DNA of 64,000 nucleotides from Ga0077555 sp963761475 (GTDB lineage: Bacteria > Pseudomonadota > Alphaproteobacteria > Rhizobiales > Hyphomicrobiaceae), in NCBI GenBank assembly GCA_963761475.1, contig CAVXGT010000019.1, positions 558,001-622,000 on the forward strand. The letters are read 5' to 3'. Below, piece by piece: positions 1 to 8,752 of the stretch. Both the position numbers and the translations under genes were made by a program. Every line of letters begins with the position of its first letter. The stretch's first letter is position 1. The notes beneath the pieces were generated by a model that saw only the letters and a list, made by a program, of their open reading frames with translations, ran no database searches and had not been told where the DNA came from.

Positions 1-311
1 GATTCGTCGAGGGGAAAAACGCCCTGCATCTCGAACTGGCGCAGGACGGCGAGGCCGTAGTTGGTCACCGAGGCGCCGATGCGCGGGATGACTGCATCGT
101 AGGCCTGCAAGGTGCGACCGCCTTGGCGAAGCAACGGCTTGTTCGAGGTAATGTTGACATGCACGGACAAGGTATTGATGACGTCGATCTCGTGCCCGCG
201 CTCGTGCGCCGCCTCGACGATGCGGCGGTGGGAGTAGAGGCTCGGATTGCGCGACAACATGACGAGCTTCAAGCACGCCCTCGCTTTCTGGTTGTCGTTG
301 CGTGCGGCCAT
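1..311 (-). CDS. rimK: RimK-like ribosomal protein S6 glutamate ligase, 5' part only
   Basis: The gene runs off the left edge, so only about the first 100 residues are present. They match the N-terminal domain of RimK, the ATP-grasp ligase that adds glutamates to the C-terminus of ribosomal protein S6: a KLVMLSRNPSLYSHRR start, an IVEAAHERGHEIDVI strand-helix unit, and the family signature DAVIPRIGASVTNYGLAVLRQFE. The ATP-grasp catalytic core lies outside the window. The ATG at 311 gives a 13-residue extension relative to E. coli RimK. A TTG at 272 aligns with the E. coli start and may be the true one. The gene is divergent from the pel operon. Family call is firm; substrate (S6 or another acceptor) is inferred from family. 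Confidence 0.85.
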   Translation of the reverse strand, partial: MAARNDNQKARACLKLVMLSRNPSLYSHRRIVEAAHERGHEIDVINTLSVHVNITSNKPLLRQGGRTLQAYDAVIPRIGASVTNYGLAVLRQFEMQGVFPLDE

Positions 312-669
312 TCCGTCGGGTGGCTGGCAGCACGTGCGCATTGGCGTCAGGCCGCAGCGGCAGTCGTGTCGTGCCTGTTATAGTTGAAAACGAGGCAATC
401 GCTACCGTCGGCGCGCGACGGGCGTCAATGGCGGCGTTATGAAATGGCGGCGGGTGGGGTGCGACGTGCGACCGCGAGGCCCAACGGGGTAAGGAAACAT
501 GCTATTGTCGCGGTGCCGTCGGACAGGTGGGCGATGGCATCGGTCGGGGTGTGGCCAGTTGGCGCGCGAGAGCGACAGGCGGCGGGGCGCCGGGACCTCG
601 GGGGAAATCGGCCAGTGGCGGCCGGAAGGGTCGACACTAGGCTGTGGGACGGGTGGGCTTTCGACGGCA
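312..669. other. Intergenic region between rimK and pelA
   Basis: About 360 bases between two divergent genes, so it must carry both promoters. I found no convincing protein: the short open frames are arginine-rich in all phases and lack a ribosome site. No clear -35/-10 pair or inverted repeat was recognised. Part of it may be coding if pelA starts further upstream than annotated. Confidence 0.5.
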
Positions 670-3039
670 ATGGATCGACGGATGACGTCAAGCTCTATGA
701 CTGAAGCGACTGTCCGGCCAGTGGCGGCATTGGGGCATTTGGCCCGAACTGGTGCACCGCGCGCCATGCTGGGATGGATCGGGCTGTGGCTGGTGGTCGC
801 GCTGCTCGCCTGGGTGCTTCCTGGCCGGAGCGCGCTGGCGCTCGACATCGAGTTCTCCGGGAGGCCTGTGAAGCTCGACGTGCTCGCACTCTACGACCGG
901 CGACGCGAACGGGCGCCGCATCTGACGCGCATTCACAAATATGCGGAAATGCCGCTCAATCATCTGGGCCTGCGTGTCATCTATCACGATGTCAACGCAC
1001 CGCTGCCGCCTGTCGAAGACCTCGGCCGCTATCGCGGTATCCTGACGTGGTTCGCCGAGCCGCTGGCCAAGCCCGATGCGGTTCTCGACTGGCTCGACAT
1101 GGCGTTGGCGCGAGGGCTCAAGTACGTCGTGCTCGGCAGTGTGGCGCCGCCCTCGAGCGATGCGCGCCTCGAGCAGGTCAACCGGGTGCTGGCGCGGATC
1201 GGGCTTGAAGATCGCGGCGACACGGTCGACATGCCGTGGAAGGCCCGCGTGGTCGAGCGCGATCCAGAGATGGTGGGCTTCGAGCGGCAGATCGACAAGG
1301 CGTTGCCCGACTTCGCGGTGATCGAGGCCCGTCGCGGGGATGCAGAGCCGCATCTCGTGATCGAGGCGCCGCTTGGCGGAGCGACCGTGCGATCGACGCT
1401 GGTTGCGACGGCCCCTGGGGGTGGTTTTGCCGATGACGATTTCACTGTGTACTACGAACAGAACACCGACCGCGTGCGGTGGACGCTCAATCCGTTCGCG
1501 TTTTTTGCCCGCGCCTTCGGCGACGAGCGTCGACCGATTCCGGACACGACGACGATTGCCGGACGGCGGATCTATTTCTCGCACATCGACGGCGATGGCT
1601 GGAACAACGTGTCGGAGATCGAGGGCTACCGGGAAGCGCAGAAGCTGTCGGCGGAAGTGATAGAGCGCGAAGCGATCGTGCCCTATCCGGACCTGCCGGT
1701 GTCGGTGGGGCTGATCGCCGCCGATACCAATCCGAGGCTCGGAGGTAACCGGAATGCCGGGGTCATCGCCCGGCGCCTGTTCGCCTTGCCCCAGGTGGAG
1801 GTGGCAACGCACACCAACACGCATCCGTTCAACTGGCAGTTCTTCGAAAGCTACGACCGGGCGGAGGAGTTGCGGCTGATCGAGAGTCACGCGGCACCGG
1901 TGCTGTCGATGCGCGAGCGCTTCTCTCGAGGGGTGTTGAAGGTTGCAGGCAAACCGATGCCGACGGACCAGTCGGACAAGTACATCGCCGGCTCGGACAG
2001 CCTGCCGCGGACCTATCTGCGCGAGCCGTTTTCGCTCGATAACGAGATCGGTGGCGCGCTCAAGGGGGCGGAAGCCTTCGCGCCGGAGGGGAAGCGTGCG
2101 CGGATCTACCTATGGAGCGGCGACACCACTCCGTTTCCTGCGGCGATCCGGGCCGTGCGATTGGCCGGTGCCTACAACATGAACGGCGGCGATTCGCGCT
2201 TCGATGCCGAATACCCTTCAGTGAGCTACGTGCCGCCGATCGGACGGTCGGCGGGCAGCGAGCGGCAGATCTATGCCGGTAACAGCAACGAGAATACCTA
2301 CACCAACGACTGGACCGGCCCCTACCACGGCCAGTTCATGCTCGTGAATACGTTGGCGAACACGGAACGGCCGAGGCGGCTCAAGCCCTTCAATCTCTAC
2401 TACCACATGTATTCCGGCGAACGGCCCGGCGCGCTCGCAGCGGTCAAGCATATCCTGGATATCGCGCGGAAGGCGCGCGTCATCCCGGTCCCGGCGTCGA
2501 ACTATGCGGCGGTGGCCAACGACTTTTTCGGCGTCGAGATCGTACAGGTGGACCTGTTCTCGTGGGCGGTGAGCCGACGCGGAGCATTGTCGACGGTGCG
2601 ATTCGACGAGGCCGGCCAACTGGCCGTGGATCTCGGTCGGTCGCGCGGGGTGCTCGGCTCGATACGGCATGAGGAATTGATGTTCGTCTCACTCGATCCC
2701 GCGGTCGAGACGGCGATCGTCACCCTGCGCGGACGAACAGCCGAGCAGGGTGCGCGCCGGGAAGGCAAGGCGGCGGACGCCAGTCTGGTCGATAGCCGCT
2801 GGATAATCTCCAACCTCACGCGGGAAGCCTGCGGCTTCCGTTTCACGGCACAGGGTTTTGGCGCGGGAGACATGACCTGGACGACGAGCCCCCGGCGTGG
2901 CTTCCGGGTGTCGGTGACCAAGAACGGGACGGTGCTCTCGCAGGAGACCCGGTGGGCAGACGACCGTGGCAACTTCGAGGTTCGCTTCGGTCCAGTTGCC
3001 GTGGAGCCGGTGCAGATCAGGTTTGCCTGCCATGACTGA
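670..3039 (+). CDS. pelA: PelA-like polysaccharide deacetylase lacking the hydrolase domain
   Basis: First gene of a Pel-type operon. After an N-terminal hydrophobic segment (near residues 33-55, cleavage around SALA-LD) comes a reductase-like alpha/beta region (about 60-290), then a deacetylase domain with HIDGDG at 305-310 and HTNTHPF at 381-387, and a C-terminal beta-sandwich region. Asp309, His381 and His385 have the same spacing as the metal and catalytic residues Asp528, His600 and His604 of P. aeruginosa PelA, which partly de-N-acetylates Pel in the periplasm. The N-terminal glycoside-hydrolase domain of PelA (about 250 residues) is missing; mature sequence begins directly at the reductase-like part. 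The start is uncertain: ATG 670, 682, 697 or 766 all keep the signal segment, none with a strong ribosome site. Its stop overlaps the pelB start by 8 bases. Confidence 0.85.
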   Translation: MDRRMTSSSMTEATVRPVAALGHLARTGAPRAMLGWIGLWLVVALLAWVLPGRSALALDIEFSGRPVKLDVLALYDRRRERAPHLTRIHKYAEMPLNHLGLRVIYHDVNAPLPPVEDLGRYRGILTWFAEPLAKPDAVLDWLDMALARGLKYVVLGSVAPPSSDARLEQVNRVLARIGLEDRGDTVDMPWKARVVERDPEMVGFERQIDKALPDFAVIEARRGDAEPHLVIEAPLGGATVRSTLVATAPGGGFADDDFTVYYEQNTDRVRWTLNPFAFFARAFGDERRPIPDTTTIAGRRIYFSHIDGDGWNNVSEIEGYREAQKLSAEVIEREAIVPYPDLPVSVGLIAADTNPRLGGNRNAGVIARRLFALPQVEVATHTNTHPFNWQFFESYDRAEELRLIESHAAPVLSMRERFSRGVLKVAGKPMPTDQSDKYIAGSDSLPRTYLREPFSLDNEIGGALKGAEAFAPEGKRARIYLWSGDTTPFPAAIRAVRLAGAYNMNGGDSRFDAEYPSVSYVPPIGRSAGSERQIYAGNSNENTYTNDWTGPYHGQFMLVNTLANTERPRRLKPFNLYYHMYSGERPGALAAVKHILDIARKARVIPVPASNYAAVANDFFGVEIVQVDLFSWAVSRRGALSTVRFDEAGQLAVDLGRSRGVLGSIRHEELMFVSLDPAVETAIVTLRGRTAEQGARREGKAADASLVDSRWIISNLTREACGFRFTAQGFGAGDMTWTTSPRRGFRVSVTKNGTVLSQETRWADDRGNFEVRFGPVAVEPVQIRFACHD

Positions 3040-4690
3040 TGCGCTCGCGGTGCTGCAGGGGCGCCTACCCGCTCAGGTGGCCCAGGTGCTGTCGACCCGG
3101 CCGAGCTGGTTGCGGCCGCATTTGCTGATCATGGTGGTGGTGTTTGTGGGCGCCCTTGGTGTCGGATACCTGCTGCTGCCCGACGACAACGAGCGTATCG
3201 CCATGCTCGAACGGGATGGCCACGACGGCCAAGCGCTGCAACTGCTCGAGCAGCGCTTCGCGCGTGGTGACCGCAAGCAGCGCACGCTTTTTCAGCTGCA
3301 GAGCCTCTACGAGGAAAAAGGCGACCTGCCGAAGGCCCGGCAGATGCTGGTGCTGCTGGCCGCGGCCAGGCCGCGGGATGCTAATGTGCAGCGCCGGCTT
3401 GCGGAGTTCTATCGGGCGACGCAGGACGAGGCGGGCTACATCCAGGCGCTCGAAGCCCGGTTGGCTCGACGCTATTCGCAGCCCGTCTGCAAGGAGTTGA
3501 TCGGGCTCTATCGGCGCTCGGGGCAGTACGATGCAGAGCAGCGGACGATCGCGGCCTGCCGGGTGCGCGGCTACCGGCGAACGGACGATATCGTGCGGCT
3601 GGCGCATCTTGCGGCGGCGGACGGGAACATGGCCGAGGTGGCAGCATTGCTGCGATCGGTCGATGACCGGCGGCGTCTCAACGAAAGTGGCGACCGACTG
3701 ATGCTATTCACTTCGTTGCTCGAGGCGGGCGGGGCAGAGGAAGCGCAGAGGCGGGCGGTGCGGTGGTTCAAGGGTAGCCAGGACCAGCAACTGGTGTTGC
3801 GGCTGATCGACAGCCTGGTCGAGAGCAATCGACATGACCTCGCCATGGCATTGGCGCGCAACGTCGGCAAGCCCGGCGATGCGATTTCGCTGTCTGTCGG
3901 CGAATTGATGCTCGACAAGGATCAGGTGGTTGCGGCGAGGGCCTACCTCAAGGGTTGGTTCGAAACCTCGAAGTTGCGCGAGGGGGAGACGGTGAGCCGC
4001 TTCATCCGGGCCGCGCTCGATGCCGAAGATCCGATGCTGGCCTACAAGGCGGGCGAACTGCATGGGCTTTCGCAAGTGGCGCAGGTTGACCTGGTGGCGC
4101 TGGCCGAGGCGCTGAGTGCCGTGGACCAGCGAGAAGCGTTCCAGGCGGTGAGAGCCCAGATCTCGCCCGGCCTCATCGCCAACAATCCGCTGCTGGCGGC
4201 GGCGGTGGAAGTGGATGAAGGCAAGCCGGAACCGGCGCGTCAGTTGCTATCGCGGGTGGAAGTCAAGGCGCTCGACGAATGGCGGTTGCAGCTTTGGGCG
4301 CGGTTGATGACATCGACGGGGCGGCGCGCCACGGCCGAGCAGACTCTGCGGGAGATTGCGGCGGGGGTCGCCAACGCCAGCGTGCGGGGCGGAGGCGCGC
4401 CAACGGAGGTGGGGGTCGTCGCGCCGCCTGGAGATCCGGCAATCGCGCCACCGGTTCCGGTCAGTCGGCCGCTGCCGGCTGTGGCGCCGCCGAGCGCTGC
4501 CACCGTGCCGTCTGCAAAGCCGGCGCCGCCCAAATTGATTCGCAAGTCCGTTCGCAAGCGTCGCGCGACCGGTCGGCCCCCGCGCCGTGTTCGCGCGCGG
4601 CGGTCTGCTCCCGCCGCGATCAAGAAGCAAGCCCCATCGCCAGCCGTCAAAGGGCTGCCAACGCCGCTGCCGTTTCCGGCACCGGGCTGA
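3032..4690 (+). CDS. pelB: PelB-like TPR protein without beta-barrel, basic C-terminal tail
   Basis: 552 residues starting at the ATG overlapping the pelA stop. One membrane segment (about residues 30-48) is followed by roughly 380 residues of helical TPR-like repeats rich in Leu, Ala, Arg and Glu (for example ALQLLEQRFARGDRKQRTLF and LYEEKGDLPKARQML). P. aeruginosa PelB is 1193 residues, with a periplasmic TPR scaffold that binds PelA and a C-terminal 16-strand outer-membrane barrel; the barrel is absent here. The last 100 residues instead form a Pro/Ala linker and a Lys/Arg-rich tail (KSVRKRR, RPPRRVRARR). Position between pelA and pelD and the TPR architecture support the name; direct sequence identity to PelB could not be measured. 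Inferred role: inner-membrane-anchored scaffold for PelA. Confidence 0.7.
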   Translation: MTDALAVLQGRLPAQVAQVLSTRPSWLRPHLLIMVVVFVGALGVGYLLLPDDNERIAMLERDGHDGQALQLLEQRFARGDRKQRTLFQLQSLYEEKGDLPKARQMLVLLAAARPRDANVQRRLAEFYRATQDEAGYIQALEARLARRYSQPVCKELIGLYRRSGQYDAEQRTIAACRVRGYRRTDDIVRLAHLAAADGNMAEVAALLRSVDDRRRLNESGDRLMLFTSLLEAGGAEEAQRRAVRWFKGSQDQQLVLRLIDSLVESNRHDLAMALARNVGKPGDAISLSVGELMLDKDQVVAARAYLKGWFETSKLREGETVSRFIRAALDAEDPMLAYKAGELHGLSQVAQVDLVALAEALSAVDQREAFQAVRAQISPGLIANNPLLAAAVEVDEGKPEPARQLLSRVEVKALDEWRLQLWARLMTSTGRRATAEQTLREIAAGVANASVRGGGAPTEVGVVAPPGDPAIAPPVPVSRPLPAVAPPSAATVPSAKPAPPKLIRKSVRKRRATGRPPRRVRARRSAPAAIKKQAPSPAVKGLPTPLPFPAPG

Positions 4691-5044
4691 ACGGTAGCGG
4701 AAGCGTGGCAGAGCGCGATCGCTGTGGCGGGGCGGTTTGGTCGGCTGATGAGTGGGAACTGTGGTCGAGATGTCATTGCCGTTGGCGTCGGTGGTCGGCT
4801 AAGAGTAACCGGGTTCGCTCCGTTGTCGTCGTCGTTGCCGCAGGAACGGCGGGGCCGTGCGCGCGGTCGGGCCCTCTTGCCTCAGGTGACAGTTTCGAGC
4901 GCCAGGGCGTCCGCAAGTGCGAACTGGCCGCTGCTCCGAGCTGTTGTTACTGGGCCGCCGGGCCATTGAGCTGCAGGCTCCGGGTGGCGACCGGTGATCT
5001 TGAATGTCGGTGGTCGTAGCGGCAGGCGTCGGCTGCCAGGCGTG
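4691..5044 (+). other. Non-coding gap inside the pel operon, at the pelC position
   Basis: All other pel junctions overlap or are separated by 3-13 bases, but about 350 bases separate pelB and pelD. In P. aeruginosa pelC (172 residues, a lipoprotein ring) sits here. The gap is too short for pelC, and no frame shows a lipobox or a ribosome site followed by a signal peptide. No terminator hairpin was seen. Confidence 0.6.
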
Positions 5045-6172
5045 ATGGGGCGCGATGACATGAGGCAGAGCAGCGAAGGACAGATCGAGGGCGCCGAGAC
5101 AGCTCCGCTCGAGACTTCCGGATTGCCGGTGCTGCCGCCTGCGGTTGCCATTCTCGAGATTCTCCTGCTGATCGTGGTTCCGGCGCTGCTCGACCATCTC
5201 GTTCCTGCTTTCCCGCCGTTAAATGATGGCCACCCCCACTTCTTCTGGCTGCCGGTGTTGCTGCTGAGCATCCAGTATGGGCCGGTGAGCGGATTGTTGG
5301 CTGCCGGCATGGCCATCATCTCCTCGGCGTTTCTCGGCTGGCCCGAGCAGGAAATAGGCGAAAACCATTTCAGCTATCTGTTGCGGATCTGGCTGCAGCC
5401 GGTGTTGTGGCTGGTGACGGCGATCATCCTCGGCCAATTGCGGCTGCGCCAAATCGAACGAAAGGAAGCGCTGCAGCGGGAGGTGGCGACACTGCGCACG
5501 CAGCGGCAGGCGATTTCGGAGCATGCGCGCAACCTCCGGCGGCGCTGTGAGACGCTCGAGCGCATGATCGCCACGCGTGCCGATCCCGATGCCCGCTTGC
5601 TGCTGACGGCGATGGGACGTCTGCAATCGACTGATGCGCCGTTGGCGGCAGCCGCCTTTCGCGATGCCGTCAGGCTCGGGTTTGGGGATTGCGTGGTGTC
5701 GTTGTGGGTGCGCGACCACGACGTGCTGCGCCTTAGCGATCGCTATCCCAGCGGTGACGATGCCGGCGCGGTGAAAGGGGGCGGCCAGATCGGTGCGGGA
5801 GAGGCGCTCAACGTCGCTGTCGTCGAGCAGGGGCGACGGTTGTCGGTGCTGGTGCCGGGGGACGAACGCGAGCTCGAGGGAGCGGGCGTGGCTGCAGCAC
5901 CGATCATGGACAAGGATGGAAACGTGCTCGGCATGCTGCTGCTTGAGACGGCATCGCCAGCACAGCTCGACGCCACCACAACGCTGCGCCTCGGGGCCGT
6001 GGCACACATGCTGGTCAACCGCCTGAACGATGCCAATGCTCGGGCCATGCCGTTGGCGGCGAGGTCGAGCGGAGCGCCTCCCGCCGACAGCGGTGGCCAG
6101 GCGAAAGTCTGGCGCGAGGTGCGGTGGCGTGACGGCACGCGCCGACAGCGCAAAGTGGCGAGGCCGGGCTGA
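5045..6172 (+). CDS. pelD: PelD-like inner-membrane GAF protein lacking the GGDEF domain
   Basis: 375 residues. Four membrane segments lie within about residues 28-135 (LLLIVVPALLDHLVP, FFWLPVLLLSIQYG, GLLAAGMAIISSAFL, PVLWLVTAIILGQL), then a coiled-coil-like stretch (about 135-185, LREVATLRTQRQ type) and a GAF domain (about 190-330) ending in GMLLLETASPAQ. This is the order of P. aeruginosa PelD, an inner-membrane subunit of the Pel synthase. PelD normally continues into a degenerate GGDEF domain whose RxxD site binds c-di-GMP and switches on synthesis; here the chain ends about 45 residues after the GAF domain, so that site is missing. Start chosen at ATG 5045; ATG 5060 is an alternative. 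Three bases separate it from pelE. Confidence 0.82.
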   Translation: MGRDDMRQSSEGQIEGAETAPLETSGLPVLPPAVAILEILLLIVVPALLDHLVPAFPPLNDGHPHFFWLPVLLLSIQYGPVSGLLAAGMAIISSAFLGWPEQEIGENHFSYLLRIWLQPVLWLVTAIILGQLRLRQIERKEALQREVATLRTQRQAISEHARNLRRRCETLERMIATRADPDARLLLTAMGRLQSTDAPLAAAAFRDAVRLGFGDCVVSLWVRDHDVLRLSDRYPSGDDAGAVKGGGQIGAGEALNVAVVEQGRRLSVLVPGDERELEGAGVAAAPIMDKDGNVLGMLLLETASPAQLDATTTLRLGAVAHMLVNRLNDANARAMPLAARSSGAPPADSGGQAKVWREVRWRDGTRRQRKVARPG

Positions 6173-6175
6173 GGC

Positions 6176-7207
6176 ATGGCGCAGGATCAAGTTGCAGCGA
6201 GCGGCGACGGCGTCAGGGAAGGTGAGGCGCAAACCGGTTCGACGGAGCCGAGACAGGCGCAAGCGCTGCTCGGCATCGGCGGGTCGAGCGCGCTGGCGCT
6301 GGCATTCATGATCTACAGCGGGGTCGGACTTGCAGGTCTGCTTGCAGCGCATGCCTTGCTGCTGGTGGCGCTCGCGTGGCTCGTCCGGCAGGTCATGGCG
6401 CAGCGCGCAGATGTGACGGTGGCGGTGCTGGCGCTGGTCGCAGGCGCGGTGGTCGGGCCGCTCGGACCGCTCGGGGCAGCGCTGCTGGACATTGCGGGCA
6501 GCGGGGGGCACGCGCCCAGTCCGTTGGTCGAGAAATGGTACGAGCGGATTGCGTTGTCGACGGCGATCGAGCCCGACGTCAGGCTCTGCGATGATGTGGG
6601 GGTCGGGCGGACGCTGGATCTCGGCGCGCAGATGCCGCAATCGTTTCCGGCGTTGATGGAGACTGGGCCGCTGATCAAGCGGCAGGCCATTCTCGGGTAT
6701 ATCGCGCGGCATTTCCATCCTGCCTATCTGGCAACGCTACAGGTGGCGCTCGAGAGCCCGGAGCCGACGCTGCGGGTGCAGGCGGCGGCGGTGGCGGCGC
6801 ACGTGGGGGGCGAGGTGCGGGGGCGGGTGCGCGAGGTTTTGGAGCGCGTTGGGGCCGGGGTCAGTGGCGCCGGTGAAGCGCTCGACCTGCTCGGCGATCT
6901 CGACCTGCTCGCAGTATCAGGGCTGATCGACGAGACCGAGCGCAAGGCTGCGAACGAGGGGCGGCAATTGCTCAGTGCGTTCGTGCTGGCGGGGCTCAAG
7001 GATGGGGTTCATGGCGTGTTGCAGGGCGAGGATGCGGCACTGTTGACGCTGCGTACGGCGACGCTCGAAAAACTGCTCATCGAGCGGGGGCTGTTCGCCG
7101 ACTTGCGGGCTGCCCGCGCCGCCCATGCGATCCGGGTTGGGCGGCCGGCGGCGAGGTTCCGGCGGCTGTCCGGCATCGCCACAAGAGCGCAGGTTGCGGG
7201 ATCATGA
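6176..7207 (+). CDS. pelE: PelE-like inner-membrane protein
   Basis: 343 residues with a polar N-terminus of about 35 residues, two or three membrane segments (SALALAFMIYSGVGLAGLLAAHALLLVALAWLV, then TVAVLALVAGAVVG), and a soluble helical region in which alanine- and leucine-rich repeats (residues about 170-310) recall TPR or HEAT units. P. aeruginosa PelE has the same plan (329 residues, two membrane segments, TPR) and joins PelD, PelF and PelG in the synthase complex. Identification rests mainly on size, topology and its place between pelD and pelF. The last four bases overlap the pelF start (ATGA), implying translational coupling. Confidence 0.78.
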   Translation: MAQDQVAASGDGVREGEAQTGSTEPRQAQALLGIGGSSALALAFMIYSGVGLAGLLAAHALLLVALAWLVRQVMAQRADVTVAVLALVAGAVVGPLGPLGAALLDIAGSGGHAPSPLVEKWYERIALSTAIEPDVRLCDDVGVGRTLDLGAQMPQSFPALMETGPLIKRQAILGYIARHFHPAYLATLQVALESPEPTLRVQAAAVAAHVGGEVRGRVREVLERVGAGVSGAGEALDLLGDLDLLAVSGLIDETERKAANEGRQLLSAFVLAGLKDGVHGVLQGEDAALLTLRTATLEKLLIERGLFADLRAARAAHAIRVGRPAARFRRLSGIATRAQVAGS

Positions 7208-8739
7208 GTGACACGACGACACCGGGCGCGGGCCAGGAGGCGGATGTCTGCATCCTCGTCGAAGGCTGCTATCCCTACATTCCCGGTGGTGTCTCGGCCT
7301 GGATCGACTGGCTCATTCGCAGTCAACCCGAGACGACTTTCAGGGTGGTGGCGTTGTGGCCCAAACCCACCAACCAGCCGCCACGGTATGGGCTGCCGGA
7401 CAATGTGATCGGCCTCGATCATCTTTACCTGCAGGATTTCGGCGCCGAGCCGATGAAGCGACTGAAGCTGCCGGATGGGCTCGACGAGTTGGCGGCCGCG
7501 CTCGGTGATCTGATGGGCCATGGTGGTATCAAGGCGCTGTCGCGGGTCGCCGCGGCGGTGCGCCGGACGCGAGACCGGCTGCCGCTGCCGGTGCTGTTCA
7601 ATTCGCCGGTGGCCTGGGAGATCGCGCGGCAGGGCTATGCCAACGAAATGCCGTTCGGCTCGTTCCTGCATTATTTCTGGGCGTGGCGGGCGCTGCTCGG
7701 CGGGTTGCTGGCGACGCTGGAGTTCCCGCTGCCGAGGGCCAAGGTGTATCACACGATCTCGACAGGATATGCGGGCGTTCTGGCGGCACGGGCGGCGCTG
7801 GAGACGGGGCGGCCGGCAGTGCTGACCGAGCACGGCATCTACACCAACGAGCGGCGTATCGAGCTGCTGATGGCGAGCTGGGTCGCCGATACCGTGGATA
7901 AGGGGCATGCGCTCGACGATCCGCGTTTCGACCTACGTGACATGTGGATCCGCGCCTTCGAGGCCTATGCCCGTACCTGCTACGAGGGCGTGAGCGAGAT
8001 CGTGACGCTCTATGAGGACAATCAGCGGGCGCAGGCGCTGCTCGGCGCGCCCGACGAGCGGCTGACGGTGATCGCCAACGGCATCGACCTGCGCAAGTTC
8101 GAGGGGCTGTCGCCGGCGCCGGACGATGCGCGGCCGACGGTGGCGTTGATCGGCCGGGTGGTGCCCATCAAGGACGTGAAAACCTTCATCACGGCAGCGT
8201 CGCTGCTGCGGGCGCGCATCCCCAACGTCGCCGCCGTGGTGATGGGACCGGTGGACGAGGATCCGGAGTATTTCGAGGAATGCCAGGCGCTGGTGGCAAG
8301 CCTCGGGCTCGAAGGCACGATCGAGTTCACCGGCACCGTCAACATTCTCGAGCACCTGTCGCGGGTGCATGTGATGGCGCTGACCTCGCTCAGTGAATCG
8401 CAGCCGTTGGTGATCCTCGAGGCGGGCGCTGCCGCAATACCGTTCGTTGCGACCAATGTCGGCTCGTGCCGTGAGATCCTGGAGGGGCGTCCCGACGAGG
8501 AGCCGCGGCTTGGTCCGGGCGGTATTGTTACGAGCCTGGTGTCGCCGCGCGAGATTGCCGAAGCGGTCGGCGACTTGCTGCTCGATCATGCTCGTCGCCG
8601 CCTCTATGGCGAGACGTTGCGCGAGCGGGTGCGGCGCAGCTACACGTCGGAGCGCGCCGTCGATGCCTATCGGCGCCTTTATGCCGGCCACATCGCGACG
8701 CCGACGCGCACAGACACACAACCGCGCACCGCGGCCTGA
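7204..8739 (+). CDS. pelF: Glycosyltransferase PelF (GT4 family)
   Basis: 511 residues, close to the 507 of P. aeruginosa PelF. The N-terminus (VCILVEGCYPYIPGGVSAWI) is the PelF signature, and the C-terminal Rossmann half has VALIGRVVPIKDVKTFI and the GT4 EX7E motif with Glu398 and Glu406 (SESQPLVILEAG). PelF is the cytoplasmic polymerising transferase of the Pel pathway, thought to use UDP-activated hexosamine donors. It has no membrane segment and is held to the membrane by PelD, PelE and PelG. Of the six genes this is the most confidently identified, and it anchors the naming of the operon. Confidence 0.95.
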   Translation: MSDTTTPGAGQEADVCILVEGCYPYIPGGVSAWIDWLIRSQPETTFRVVALWPKPTNQPPRYGLPDNVIGLDHLYLQDFGAEPMKRLKLPDGLDELAAALGDLMGHGGIKALSRVAAAVRRTRDRLPLPVLFNSPVAWEIARQGYANEMPFGSFLHYFWAWRALLGGLLATLEFPLPRAKVYHTISTGYAGVLAARAALETGRPAVLTEHGIYTNERRIELLMASWVADTVDKGHALDDPRFDLRDMWIRAFEAYARTCYEGVSEIVTLYEDNQRAQALLGAPDERLTVIANGIDLRKFEGLSPAPDDARPTVALIGRVVPIKDVKTFITAASLLRARIPNVAAVVMGPVDEDPEYFEECQALVASLGLEGTIEFTGTVNILEHLSRVHVMALTSLSESQPLVILEAGAAAIPFVATNVGSCREILEGRPDEEPRLGPGGIVTSLVSPREIAEAVGDLLLDHARRRLYGETLRERVRRSYTSERAVDAYRRLYAGHIATPTRTDTQPRTAA

Positions 8740-8752
8740 CAGCGAGGATTAG

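Noticed and set aside
153..181. TTGACA with a possible -10 inside rimK on the plus strand.
   Set aside because: The matching -10 (GATGAC at 17 bases) is poor and it lies inside the rimK coding sequence, over 500 bases before pelA.
4724..4969. 81-codon frame in the pelB-pelD gap as a possible pelC remnant.
   Set aside because: No signal peptide, lipobox or PelC-like sequence; composition is random-like.
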